Assembly (NCBI RefSeq): GCF_002871935.1
Contig: NZ_PNHQ01000007.1
Span: 30,369 to 94,368 of the forward strand
Direction: 5' to 3'
DNA: 64,000 nt
Source: Aerococcus viridans
GTDB lineage: Bacteria; Bacillota; Bacilli; Lactobacillales; Aerococcaceae
Every line of letters starts with the position of its first letter. Within the stretch, counting starts at the first letter, position 1. The position numbers and the translations under genes are program-made. Positions 28,834 to 36,822 of this stretch are shown in pieces. The notes beneath the pieces were generated by a model, which was given only the letters and a program-made list of their open reading frames with translations, did no database searches and was not told the origin of the DNA.

Positions 28834-31677
28834 ATGAAAAATAAAAAAATATGGTTGGATGGTTTTCGTGAGATTAAACATACGCTTGGACGATTTTTAG
28901 CGCTTCTATTGATTATTGCGCTAGGCACAGGGTTCTTTGTGGGCATTCGAGCTGCTGCGCCTGATATGATTGCAATTGCTGATAAGTACTTTAACCAAAC
29001 CAACTTAGAAGATATGTCTATTCAATCCACAATGGGTTTGAATGAAGATGACCTAGCTTTATTAGAGGATGTTCAAGATATTGAATATATACCATATGCC
29101 TATGTTGATCGGCAAATAGCAGTCAGTGACGACTTGGTACGTTTCTATCCAAATTTCAATGATATGACGGATATCAACCAATTTGATGTACAAGAGGGAC
29201 GACTACCGAAAGTAAACGATGAGATAGCGATTGACCTACAATTGGTAAAAGGTAATCCGGATGCCTATCAGATTGGCCAAGAAGTAACAATGTCTGATTT
29301 AGGTGTGGATAGTGATCAAGAAACAGACGAGTTACCACAATTATCAGGAGACCAGTTCACAATTGTTGGTTACGTCAATACGCCGCTTCAAATCTCCAAT
29401 ATTAGTCGTGGCGCTTCTGCGATCGGAGATGGGCAATTAAACGGTTTTGCAGTTGTAGCGCCTAATGCCATTACAGGTGATACTTACACCAATATCGCTA
29501 TTGATGCGACTGCAGTTGATGACTTAGAAGCGTATTCAGATGAATATGACCAAGTCATTGCAGATAAACAAGCTGAAATAGAGGATATTTTTGTTGACCG
29601 GCCAAGGGAAATTTATCAAGAAAAAGTAACAGAAGCTGAATCAGAAATTGCCTCTGGACAAGAAGAAATTGCTTCCGCTAGGTCAGCATTAACTTCTGGT
29701 GAAAATGAATTAAAGCAAGCACAATCAGAAATTGATGCAGGTCAAGATGACTTGGACCAACAACAAAGTCTAGTTGAAGCGCAATTACCAGAAGGCGTAT
29801 CCTTAGAACAAGCGGGTATGTCTAGTGTGGCCGCTCAGTTAGAAGCTGGCCAATCCAGTCTAGATGCTGCCCAAAGTGAACTTAACCAAGCTAGAAGTGA
29901 CTATGAAAGTGAAAGCCAAGCAGCAGAAACGTCTCTATCTAGCGCTGAATCTCATATCTCTGATGCTGAATCAACAGTAGCCGATTTGAGTGAGCCTACT
30001 TATTCAATCAATGACCGTTCTAGCGTGTCAGGATATACAGCTTGGGAGAATAATGCAGACAACATGGCAACAATTGGCCAAGCATTTCCTATTATTTTCT
30101 TCCTGATTGCAGCCCTAGTATCCTTCACCAATATGCAAAGAATGGTGACCGAGCAACGCGTACAAATCGGTACATATAAAGCTTTAGGTTATAGTTCACG
30201 TACAATTCAAACTAAATATCTTATGTATGCAGGTTCAGCGGCTATTTTAGGGATGGTTATTGGGATTGCTATTGGTAACTACTTGTTCCCTAATATTATC
30301 GTATCAGCCTTTGCCGAGACGGTCGCCTTACCGGGCATTATTTATACATGGCAATTTGTAGATATTTCGTTTGCAGTAGGTATATCCTTATTCACAACTG
30401 TTGTACCGGCTTGGTTAACAACTAGGACTACCCTAAATGAGAAAACGGCCCGACTATTACAACCAGCAACAGGTAAGAATGGTCAGCATATTTTTCTTGA
30501 AAGATTTAAAGGCTTCTGGTCCCGTTTAAGCTTCCAAAGCAAAATTACTTGGCGGAATATCTTCCTCTATAAGGGGCGTAATTTAATGACGATTATTGGT
30601 GTCGCTGGCTGTGCCATGTTGATTGTGACTGGATTTGGTTTATCTGACTCTATTTCTGGTTTACCAGATGAGCAATTCAACCAGGTGAAAATGTATGATG
30701 GTAGCATCTCATTAAATATGGATGCTAACCAAGAAGACCGGGACCAAGTGATAAGTGACTTAACCGATAATGATAACGTTGAAGATGTCTTACCTTTAAC
30801 CCAAAATATCTTGATGACAGATGATGAAACAATTACCCAACAAATCGTGAGTGTCATGGCATTCAAATCTGACAGTCAGTACCGTGATTATTTCCAAATG
30901 CAAGAGCTAGATACAGAAAATCAACTGTCTCTTTCAGAAGATGGTATCCTAATTACCGCTAAATTAGCCTCCTTACTTGGCGTACAAGCAGAGGACACTG
31001 TGACATTAATTGATACTAATAATGATCCTTATACATTTTCTGTAAAAGGGGTCATCACCAACTATCTAGGTCATGAAATATACATGACAGACACTTACTA
31101 TCAAACAGTATTTAGTGAAGAAAGTGAAAACAATACAGCGCTGGTCCAATTTGAGAATAATCTATCCACAACAGACCAAACGCAAATCATGGATCAAGTA
31201 AAAGGCGAAACCGGTGTGATTGGCACTAGCTTGAATGCAAGTCAAATTAGTGATTTTAAAGATACCTTGTCAGCACTTGACTTAGTGACAGTCGTCTTAA
31301 TCATTTCTGCAGGAGGATTAGCATTTATTGTTCTATATTCATTAACGAATATTAATGTATCTGAGCGAATGCATGAGCTGGCGACGATTAAAGTACTGGG
31401 CTTTAGGTCGGTTGAAGTGAGTATGTATGTCTACCGAGAAACCTTAATCTTAACCGTGATTGGGATTATTATTGGGGACATTTTAGGATATAATCTCCTA
31501 AGCTACATTTTAAATACGGTAGCCATTGACCAAGTATTCTTCCCGATAGTCATCTTATGGCAATCTTACCTATATGCAAGTTTAATTACTTTAGCTTTTT
31601 CAATTGTGGTGATGATCTTTATGCACTACAAACTGAAGAAAGTAGAAATGGTTTCAGCCTTAAAAGAAGAGGATTAA
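28834..31677 (+). CDS. Large FtsX-domain ABC permease with extracellular coiled coil
   Basis: This 947-residue protein has an N-terminal membrane segment (about residues 20-42), then a large extracellular domain. That domain contains a coiled coil (about 265-380, repeating EIASGQEEIASARSALTSG-like units rich in Ser, Glu and Ala). Two FtsX modules follow, at about 410-540 and 810-945, separated by a second extracellular domain. This layout is typical of Firmicute exporters linked to envelope stress or antimicrobial peptides. No regulator is adjacent. Substrate unknown. Confidence 0.88.
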   Translation: MKNKKIWLDGFREIKHTLGRFLALLLIIALGTGFFVGIRAAAPDMIAIADKYFNQTNLEDMSIQSTMGLNEDDLALLEDVQDIEYIPYAYVDRQIAVSDDLVRFYPNFNDMTDINQFDVQEGRLPKVNDEIAIDLQLVKGNPDAYQIGQEVTMSDLGVDSDQETDELPQLSGDQFTIVGYVNTPLQISNISRGASAIGDGQLNGFAVVAPNAITGDTYTNIAIDATAVDDLEAYSDEYDQVIADKQAEIEDIFVDRPREIYQEKVTEAESEIASGQEEIASARSALTSGENELKQAQSEIDAGQDDLDQQQSLVEAQLPEGVSLEQAGMSSVAAQLEAGQSSLDAAQSELNQARSDYESESQAAETSLSSAESHISDAESTVADLSEPTYSINDRSSVSGYTAWENNADNMATIGQAFPIIFFLIAALVSFTNMQRMVTEQRVQIGTYKALGYSSRTIQTKYLMYAGSAAILGMVIGIAIGNYLFPNIIVSAFAETVALPGIIYTWQFVDISFAVGISLFTTVVPAWLTTRTTLNEKTARLLQPATGKNGQHIFLERFKGFWSRLSFQSKITWRNIFLYKGRNLMTIIGVAGCAMLIVTGFGLSDSISGLPDEQFNQVKMYDGSISLNMDANQEDRDQVISDLTDNDNVEDVLPLTQNILMTDDETITQQIVSVMAFKSDSQYRDYFQMQELDTENQLSLSEDGILITAKLASLLGVQAEDTVTLIDTNNDPYTFSVKGVITNYLGHEIYMTDTYYQTVFSEESENNTALVQFENNLSTTDQTQIMDQVKGETGVIGTSLNASQISDFKDTLSALDLVTVVLIISAGGLAFIVLYSLTNINVSERMHELATIKVLGFRSVEVSMYVYRETLILTVIGIIIGDILGYNLLSYILNTVAIDQVFFPIVILWQSYLYASLITLAFSIVVMIFMHYKLKKVEMVSALKEED

Positions 31678-31692
31678 TCTATACAACTTTGG

Positions 31693-31726
31693 CGGTGTGG
31701 CATTTTGGTCACACCGTTATTTTTTC
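31693..31726 (+). terminator. Terminator after the ABC exporter
   Basis: CGGTGTG (31693-31699) pairs with CACACCG (31710-31716), followed by TTATTTTTT. Confidence 0.9.
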
Positions 31727-31867
31727 TTTGATATGTAGATTAACTTGAGGGTAGGTGTAGCAATCGCTCGATGAATTATATGAAGAGATAGGGGTATTAA
31801 TGAAATCGTCCGTTCAAGTAATACGTTCTCAATAAGAAAATGATAGGAAAAGCTTTCTTGGCAATAT

Positions 31868-31896
31868 TTGACAGGTCTTAATAAAGATTATAAAAT
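31868..31896 (+). promoter_or_regulatory. Consensus promoter of the small NfeD-like gene
   Basis: TTGACA (31868-31873), 17 bases, TAAAAT (31891-31896). It lies 42 bases before the start codon. The preceding stretch from 31740 holds nothing else I recognise. Confidence 0.8.
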
Positions 31897-31938
31897 GGGT
31901 GGGACTGATAGCTGTATTTAGATATTTGGGAGATAATA

Positions 31939-32175
31939 ATGTTGATGAATAGGGTAGCAATTGTTGTTGAACCAGTGACAAAAGACCAGTCTGGCGAAAT
32001 TCGTGTTTTAGTGGATCAAATGGTCTATAAGGCAAAAAGTGCAATTCCTGATGGCGAATTCGTTCAAAATGAATTGGTTAAGATTTGCCGCATTGAAGAC
32101 GACATCGCATACTGTCAGCGTGGTATGCTAGATAATCAGTATGATCAAGATATTAATGTTTCTTTAGGTAGTTAA
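31939..32175 (+). CDS. Small orphan OB-fold protein resembling the NfeD C-terminal domain
   Basis: This 78-residue protein has no signal peptide or membrane segment. The pattern G-E-I-R-V....V-Y-K-A-K-S...I-P-D-G-E-F-V...V-K-I resembles the soluble OB domain at the end of NfeD membrane proteins. Here it stands alone, without the protease or membrane parts. ATG start behind GGGAG, with its own consensus promoter and terminator, so it is probably a real monocistronic gene. The family call is tentative. Confidence 0.6.
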   Translation: MLMNRVAIVVEPVTKDQSGEIRVLVDQMVYKAKSAIPDGEFVQNELVKICRIEDDIAYCQRGMLDNQYDQDINVSLGS

Positions 32176-32197
32176 ACTTTTTAATATGATTTTATAT

Positions 32198-32237
32198 GAA
32201 GCAGTTTTTCCGTTATAGGAGATCTGCTTCTTTTTTT
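32198..32237 (+). terminator. Terminator after the NfeD-like gene
   Basis: GAAGCAG (32198-32204) pairs with CTGCTTC (32224-32230), followed by seven T. Confidence 0.9.
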
Positions 32238-32337
32238 AGGCGAAATATCAAACCTTGTTAATGAATGTCAGTGAAATACTAGTTGAAGAGGTATCGAATG
32301 AAGTTGTAGCAGGAGGTGATGACCCATATAAAAAATG

Positions 32338-32380
32338 AAAGATGGCTCTCTCTATTAAACGAGAAACTGCCATCTTTTTT
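32338..32380 (+). terminator. Bidirectional terminator between convergent units
   Basis: AAAGATGGC (32338-32346) pairs with GCCATCTTT (32369-32377), with T runs on both sides when read from either strand. It serves the minus-strand transporter gene and backs up the plus-strand terminator at 32198. Confidence 0.85.
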
Positions 32381-32417
32381 GCTATGTATGATTTAAAAAT
32401 GTAATAGTCATTTAATG

Positions 32418-33347
32418 TTATGCTAAACCTAAGATATTGATTAATAAAGGGATAGTGGCAACTGAAGCTAAGGTTGATAAGAAGACATAATTAGTTGAGA
32501 ATGTAATGTCTCCTTTGTATAGTAAGGCATATGAAGTGGCAACTGCTGGACCGGGTGTTGAAATCGTCACAATCAAGGTAGAAAGAATCAATTCATTACT
32601 GATAAAATGACGGAATATCAGAAAAATAATTATTGGTAAAGCAATCATTTTAATGGCCATTAACAAGTATACACGACCATCCGTAAAAGCATGTTGGATA
32701 TTGGAATGGGCAATTGCCATCCCAATAACCATCATGGCTAAAGGTGTTGTTGCAGCGCCGACCATAGCCATCGTTTCTTCAAGGATAGATGGCAACTGCC
32801 AACCCATTAGGAAGAAGATTAAAGCAGCTAATCCTGCTAAAAATCCTGGTGAAAGGAAAAGTTTTTTCGCTAATTGACCTGGATTTAAATCAGTATCATT
32901 ACCGCGGCTCATCGCCCAAACCCCAAAGCTATAGATAAAAAGATTCGTAGGGATATTCACTAAAGATGCATAGAACATAGCGCCAGGCCCGTATAATGCG
33001 AGAATTAAAGGAAGCCCCATGAAACCGTTATTTTGAAAAACAGTAAGAAACTGGACAGTGCCAATCATGCTTTTGGGTGCCTTTAATAGTTTGGGAACAA
33101 AGAAAGACGAAACAATAAAAATAAACCAAGTGGTAAAAGCGATAATGAGAAAGTTGATAGCATCGCCTTTTGTACCTAAATCACCGGATGAGTTGATAGT
33201 AGATAAGATTAAAGCGGGTGCTGTAACTACAGTAATCATTTGCGCCATGTCACTTTGAATGTGGTCACTGAATATTTGTTGTCGTTCAGCAACAAATCCA
33301 ATAAACATAATCATCACCAAAATCATCATTTGAATGATAGATGTCAT
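32418..33347 (-). CDS. AEC-family (auxin efflux carrier type) transporter
   Basis: This 309-residue protein has about ten membrane segments in two halves, of the AEC/MleP type found in bacterial malate or other organic-acid and amino-acid carriers. Typical features include NNGFMGLPLILALYGPGA and TPLAMMVIGMAIA. I chose the ATG at 33347, nine bases after GGAGG. An upstream in-frame ATG at 33386 lacks a ribosome site. It diverges from the branched-chain amino-acid locus, with a possible cre site between. Substrate unknown. Confidence 0.85.
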   Translation of the reverse strand: MTSIIQMMILVMIMFIGFVAERQQIFSDHIQSDMAQMITVVTAPALILSTINSSGDLGTKGDAINFLIIAFTTWFIFIVSSFFVPKLLKAPKSMIGTVQFLTVFQNNGFMGLPLILALYGPGAMFYASLVNIPTNLFIYSFGVWAMSRGNDTDLNPGQLAKKLFLSPGFLAGLAALIFFLMGWQLPSILEETMAMVGAATTPLAMMVIGMAIAHSNIQHAFTDGRVYLLMAIKMIALPIIIFLIFRHFISNELILSTLIVTISTPGPAVATSYALLYKGDITFSTNYVFLSTLASVATIPLLINILGLA

Positions 33348-33458
33348 AACTTCACTCCTCCATTTGTATTCACCTAAGTATAGCAAAGCTTTTATACATG
33401 TTTTCTAAATAGCATCGAAAATATATAAATGAGTAAAAAGAAGCAAAAAAAGGATTGA

Positions 33459-33472
33459 TAAAAGCGGTTACA
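33459..33472 (+). promoter_or_regulatory. Candidate CcpA (cre) site
   Basis: TAAAAGCGGTTACA fits the cre pattern TGWNANCGNTNWCA at all defined positions but one (A for the second-position G). It lies between the divergent AEC transporter and the first liv leader, about 20 bases upstream of a -35 for the latter. Which direction it controls cannot be told from sequence. Confidence 0.5.
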
Positions 33473-33491
33473 GTCAATTTAGGGGGTATTT

Positions 33492-33568
33492 TTGATAGAT
33501 TTAAAATTAAATGATAAAATGATTAAAATAAAGCTTTATTATTAGAATTTAATTTGGTATATTATAAT
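33492..33568 (+). promoter_or_regulatory. Two candidate promoters for leader 1 and the first livJ
   Basis: An upstream promoter reads TTGATA (33492-33497), 17 bases, TAAAAT (33515-33520). A second -10, TATAAT (33563-33568), lies nearer and would give a leader of about 25 bases before the leader-peptide start, as is usual for attenuators. Its -35 is poor. Confidence 0.6.
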
Positions 33569-33599
33569 CAACTCAGAAAAACGAAAGGAGCGAGGTACC

Positions 33600-33683
33600 A
33601 TGAATAAAGAACAATCAATGGCTGTTTGGGCCTCAAGCCCCATTCGTATTTCTTATACAACGTTATTACCTTTATTAGCTTAG
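33600..33683 (+). CDS. Leader peptide 1 (leucine-rich end), attenuation control
   Basis: This 27-codon reading frame has a strong ribosome site (AAAGGAG, 10 bases upstream). It ends Thr-Thr-Leu-Leu-Pro-Leu-Leu-Ala-stop, with all four leucines as TTA within five codons. The stop codon (33681-33683) lies three bases before a 10-bp hairpin and then a terminator. Such peptides measure charged tRNA supply, here Leu-tRNA. The same plan, with isoleucine codons, precedes the next paralogue at 35252. The architecture is visible in the sequence; the regulatory role is inferred. Confidence 0.8.
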   Translation: MNKEQSMAVWASSPIRISYTTLLPLLA

Positions 33684-33686
33684 TTA

Positions 33687-33781
33687 GGGTTCTACAATAA
33701 GATGTAGGGTCCTTTTTCTCATGAAATATGGGCCTAGCTAATTAGCCAGTGGCTCGTGTTTCACGAAGTACTGGCTTTTTT
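33687..33781 (+). promoter_or_regulatory. Leucine-type attenuator (switch elements plus terminator)
   Basis: Segment 1 GGGTTCTACA (33687-33696) pairs fully with segment 2 TGTAGGGTCC (33703-33712), using G-U pairs. The GGGTCC of segment 2 can instead pair with segment 3 GGGCCT (33730-33735). Segment 3 can also pair with GGCTC (33751-33755) inside the terminator. The terminator is AGCCAGT/ACTGGCT (33744-33750/33770-33776) around TCGTG-TTT-CACGA, then a T run. These mutually exclusive pairings are the mark of ribosome-mediated attenuation. Confidence 0.8.
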
Positions 33782-33934
33782 ATTTGGTTCAATTTAGGCT
33801 AATCAAAATGGTTATTAACGAAAATATAGAGATATTTTTTGAGGGTGGGCATGTCTTTTTTCTGATGAATGGTTAAAGGATATCTAAAAAATCAATCGTT
33901 AAAAAAATTAGTGGATATACTAGGAGGTATTTTA

Positions 33935-35113
33935 ATGAATATTAAAGGTATGAAACGTTTCTCGGTGATGTTGCTTTCAACAATAGTCATTGCGGGTTGT
34001 GGAAATTTAACACAAACATCTAGCTCAAATTCTATTACCAGTTCAGATACGATTAAAATCGGTGGGAACTTTGAACTTACGGGTTCAGCAGCGGGTTACG
34101 GTAATGATATTAATAACGGAGCTAAGCTGGCTGTTGAAGAGATCAATGAAGCAGGTGGTATCGACGGGAAACAAATTGAATATGTTGAAGCAGATAATAA
34201 ATCGGATGCCAATGAATCTGCATCTGCTGCTGCACGCTTGATTGATGAAGAAGGTGTATCAGCTATTGTTGGGCCTTCGTTAACAGCTAACTATCAAGCG
34301 CAAATTAATGCGGCGACACAAGCGCAAGTGCCTTTCATCGGACCAGCGGTAACCAGTGACGGGGCAACTTTAGATGCCAATGGTGAAGCATATGCATATG
34401 GATTCTCAGTAGCCTTTCTAAACTCTTTCCAAGGAGGGGCGATTGCACGTTTTTCAAATGATCAAGGTTATGAAACTGCAGCCGTTATGCAAGATAATTC
34501 TTCAGACTATGGACAAATTTTGTCAGATGAGTTTAAAGCAGCCTTTGAGGGGGATGTAGTAGCAACTGAATCCTACGTATCAGGGGATACGGACTTCTCT
34601 TCTATCTTGACGAATATTAAATCTTCAAATCCAGATGTAATCTTCATCGCAGGTTACTATACTGAAGCAGGAACAATTATTAAACAAGCCCGTGAAATGG
34701 GTATTGAAGCGGCAATTGTTGGTCCAGATGGTTTGGCATCAGAAGAGTTGAGCTCATTGGCTGGCGAAGAGAATATGAATGATATTTACTTTGTTTCTCA
34801 CTTTGCTTCCGATGAAGATGCCTCACAAGCTTCAAAAGAATTCTCAGCAGCCTTCCAATCAGCTTATGGTAAAGCACCTGATGAGTTTGCTGCTTTAGGT
34901 TATGATGCAGTTTACCTATACGCAAATGCAGTAGAAGAAGCTGAGTCTGAAGATAATCAAGCGATTGCTGAAGCTTTAGCCAATACTACCGATTTCCAAG
35001 GGGTAACAGGTGCGATTACAATGAAAGATGATCATACGCCAAATAAAACAGCTTACATCCAAGAAATTCAACATAACGAAGTAGTTGGCTCAACAGCGGT
35101 AGCGCCAGAATAA
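33935..35113 (+). CDS. livJ: Branched-chain amino-acid ABC binding lipoprotein 1 (behind the Leu leader)
   Basis: This 392-residue type I periplasmic-binding-fold lipoprotein has a signal peptide ending in lipobox IAGC (Cys at about residue 23) and a Ser/Thr-rich linker. The LivJ-like body begins TIKIGGNFELTGSAAGYG. Motifs include EADNKSDANES, GPSLTANYQ and SGDTDFSSILTNI. I chose ATG 33935 behind AGGAGG; the open frame extends upstream to 33869 but without a ribosome site. It is the first of three tandem paralogues. Its leader suggests it is made when leucine is short. Ligand specificity is not determined by sequence here. Confidence 0.9.
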   Translation: MNIKGMKRFSVMLLSTIVIAGCGNLTQTSSSNSITSSDTIKIGGNFELTGSAAGYGNDINNGAKLAVEEINEAGGIDGKQIEYVEADNKSDANESASAAARLIDEEGVSAIVGPSLTANYQAQINAATQAQVPFIGPAVTSDGATLDANGEAYAYGFSVAFLNSFQGGAIARFSNDQGYETAAVMQDNSSDYGQILSDEFKAAFEGDVVATESYVSGDTDFSSILTNIKSSNPDVIFIAGYYTEAGTIIKQAREMGIEAAIVGPDGLASEELSSLAGEENMNDIYFVSHFASDEDASQASKEFSAAFQSAYGKAPDEFAALGYDAVYLYANAVEEAESEDNQAIAEALANTTDFQGVTGAITMKDDHTPNKTAYIQEIQHNEVVGSTAVAPE

Positions 35114-35178
35114 TTTTTAGTACTTTTGCTTTGTTAAAAAGATTATACGAATTTTCTAGCATTTTTTTAATAAAGACC

Positions 35179-35207
35179 TTGTAACTCTTATAAAACTCTG
35201 ATATATT
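35179..35207 (+). promoter_or_regulatory. Promoter of leader 2 and the second livJ
   Basis: TTGTAA (35179-35184), 17 bases, TATATT (35202-35207). It lies 45 bases before the second leader-peptide start, so the second binding-protein gene has its own transcript. Confidence 0.7.
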
Positions 35208-35251
35208 AATAGCAACTCATTAAGAACAAATTAGAAAGGCGGTGAAGCAAG

Positions 35252-35332
35252 ATGAAAACAACTGTAAAACAATCCTATAATGTGAATAGTCTTGTTTCAC
35301 TAACTTATGCCAACATTATTATTATTAACTAG
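35252..35332 (+). CDS. Leader peptide 2 (four consecutive isoleucine codons), attenuation control
   Basis: This 26-codon reading frame lies behind AAAGGCGGTGA. It ends Tyr-Ala-Asn-Ile-Ile-Ile-Ile-Asn-stop, with four ATT codons in a row directly before the last residue. The peptide shares no sequence with leader 1 apart from the position of its control codons, yet the RNA just after its stop is nearly the same as after leader 1. That pattern, control codons different and switch conserved, strongly suggests a charged Ile-tRNA sensor. Confidence 0.85.
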   Translation: MKTTVKQSYNVNSLVSLTYANIIIIN

Positions 35333-35335
35333 GGA

Positions 35336-35421
35336 GGATTCTACAAATATGTAGGGTCCTATTTCTCGTTGAAGAGGGCCTTGGTTAGAACGACGGTCCT
35401 TTAGGGGCTGTCGTTTTTTTT
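35336..35421 (+). promoter_or_regulatory. Isoleucine-type attenuator (switch elements plus terminator)
   Basis: Segment 1 GGATTCTACA (35336-35345) pairs over 10 bp with segment 2 TGTAGGGTCC (35350-35359). GGGTCC of segment 2 pairs alternatively with segment 3 GGGCCT (35376-35381). AGGGCC (35375-35380) pairs alternatively with GGTCCT (35395-35400), inside the terminator. The terminator is ACGACGGTCC (35390-35399) against 35405-35414, followed by TTTTTTT. The element after the leader stop is conserved with the copy at 33687. Confidence 0.82.
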
Positions 35422-35503
35422 ATAGAAAATAATAATTGAGCACTAGCGTTTAAATGTGAGTCAAAAACGAAATAAAAAATATCGTTCTGGGGAGGACATA
35501 TAG

Positions 35504-36691
35504 ATGAAATTTAAAAAAATAGCTTTAACTTTACTTTCGGCTGTCACTTTAGCAGCATGTGGTGCAGCAACATCTACTAACAATTCAGGAGCATCAACGA
35601 CTGGAGATAACGAAACTTTCAATGTTGGTGGTAACTTCGGTTTATCAGGTGCATTTTCTGCTTATGGTACGGCGATTAATGATGGTGCAGCATTAGCCTT
35701 TAAAGAGATTAATGAAAATGGTGGTGTATTAGGTAAAGAAGTTAACTACATTTCTGTAGACAACAAGTCAGATGCGACAGAATCTACTACACAAACTGCT
35801 CGCTTGATTGATGAAGAGAATATCTCTGTTTTAGTTGGTTCAGATACAACAGGATCGACTGAAGCCCAAATTCAAACAGCGACAGCTTCTAGTGTGCCAG
35901 TTGTTGCACCAGCAGCTACAGGTGATTCATTAACAATGGACAGTGCTGGTAATGTATTAGAATATGTCTTCCGTGTGCCTTTCCAAGATGCTTTCCAAGG
36001 TGCTGTATTAGCAGAATTTGCTAGCCAAGAAGGTTATGAAACAGCAGCAATTATCCAAGATAACTCATCTGACTATGGTCAAAATTTAGCAGCAGAGTTT
36101 GATGATATTTTTGATGGCGAAATTGTAGGTACAGAATCATATGTATCAGGGGATACAGACTTTAATTCCATTTTAAATAATGTAGCTTCCAAAAAACCTG
36201 ATGTAATCTTTATTGCTGGTTACTATACTGAAGGTGGTTCTATTGTAAAACAAGCTCGTGAAAAGGGGATTGAATCAGCAATTCTAGCACCAGACGGTTT
36301 CGGAGCAGAAGAATTTGTTGAATTAGCGGGTGCTGGTAACGTAAATAACTTCTACTACACAGCACACTATACAACTGGTGAAGGTGCAACAGACAAAACA
36401 ACAGAATTCGTCCAAGCATTTAAAGAAGAATATGGTTCAACACCTAATATGTTTGATGCTTTAGGATACGATGCAGCATACTTAGTAGCAGACGCAGCAG
36501 AACGTGCTGGTGAAGATGATCGTCAAGCAATTACAGATGCCTTAGCAGAAACAACTGATTTTGAAGGTGTAACAGGTACATTCTCAATTGATGAAGACCA
36601 CAACCCAGTAAAAACTGCTTATATCATTGAAATGGAAAATGGGGAAGAAGTAGCCACTTCAGCAGTAACCCCAGATAGCTTGGCGAACTAA
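35504..36691 (+). CDS. livJ: Branched-chain amino-acid ABC binding lipoprotein 2 (behind the Ile leader)
   Basis: This 395-residue LivJ-type lipoprotein has lipobox LAAC (Cys at about residue 20) and a short Ser/Thr/Asn linker. The body begins TFNVGGNFGLSGAFSAYG, with VDNKSDATES, GSDTTGSTEAQ and SGDTDFNSILNN. It is closely similar to its two neighbours, so the set arose by tandem duplication. ATG behind GGGGAGG. It has its own promoter and isoleucine-type attenuator, implying production separate from the first paralogue. Confidence 0.9.
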   Translation: MKFKKIALTLLSAVTLAACGAATSTNNSGASTTGDNETFNVGGNFGLSGAFSAYGTAINDGAALAFKEINENGGVLGKEVNYISVDNKSDATESTTQTARLIDEENISVLVGSDTTGSTEAQIQTATASSVPVVAPAATGDSLTMDSAGNVLEYVFRVPFQDAFQGAVLAEFASQEGYETAAIIQDNSSDYGQNLAAEFDDIFDGEIVGTESYVSGDTDFNSILNNVASKKPDVIFIAGYYTEGGSIVKQAREKGIESAILAPDGFGAEEFVELAGAGNVNNFYYTAHYTTGEGATDKTTEFVQAFKEEYGSTPNMFDALGYDAAYLVADAAERAGEDDRQAITDALAETTDFEGVTGTFSIDEDHNPVKTAYIIEMENGEEVATSAVTPDSLAN

Positions 36692-36744
36692 GGTGTTTTT
36701 GTCACATTGACGCTTTTTAAAATTAAAATAAAATTAAAATTAAA

Positions 36745-36773
36745 TTGCTTTTTATAGAGAACCATCTTATACT
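36745..36773 (+). promoter_or_regulatory. Promoter of the third livJ
   Basis: TTGCTT (36745-36750), 17 bases, TATACT (36768-36773), 50 bases before the start codon. No leader peptide or terminator lies between, unlike the other two paralogues. Confidence 0.65.
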
Positions 36774-36822
36774 AATGTTAGTCTTATCTTTATTGTTCCA
36801 AATATAAAATTTGGAGGAATGA

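Noticed and set aside
30567..30866. Antisense reading frames such as this one inside long genes
   Set aside because: They lie opposite well-supported coding genes, lack ribosome sites and have no recognisable domains; they are by-products of codon usage.
32319..32396. Plus-strand 25-codon frame (MTHIKNERW...) overlapping the terminator at 32338
   Set aside because: AGGAGG is only two bases from the ATG, and no plus-strand gene lies downstream for it to regulate; the DNA is better explained as the bidirectional terminator.
33347..33386. Longer N-terminus of the AEC transporter
   Set aside because: The upstream ATG has no ribosome site, and GGAGG is correctly placed for the inner ATG.
36692..36822. 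A third leader-peptide attenuator before livJ copy 3
   Set aside because: The gap is short and holds only a promoter and a ribosome site; no reading frame, hairpin or T run.
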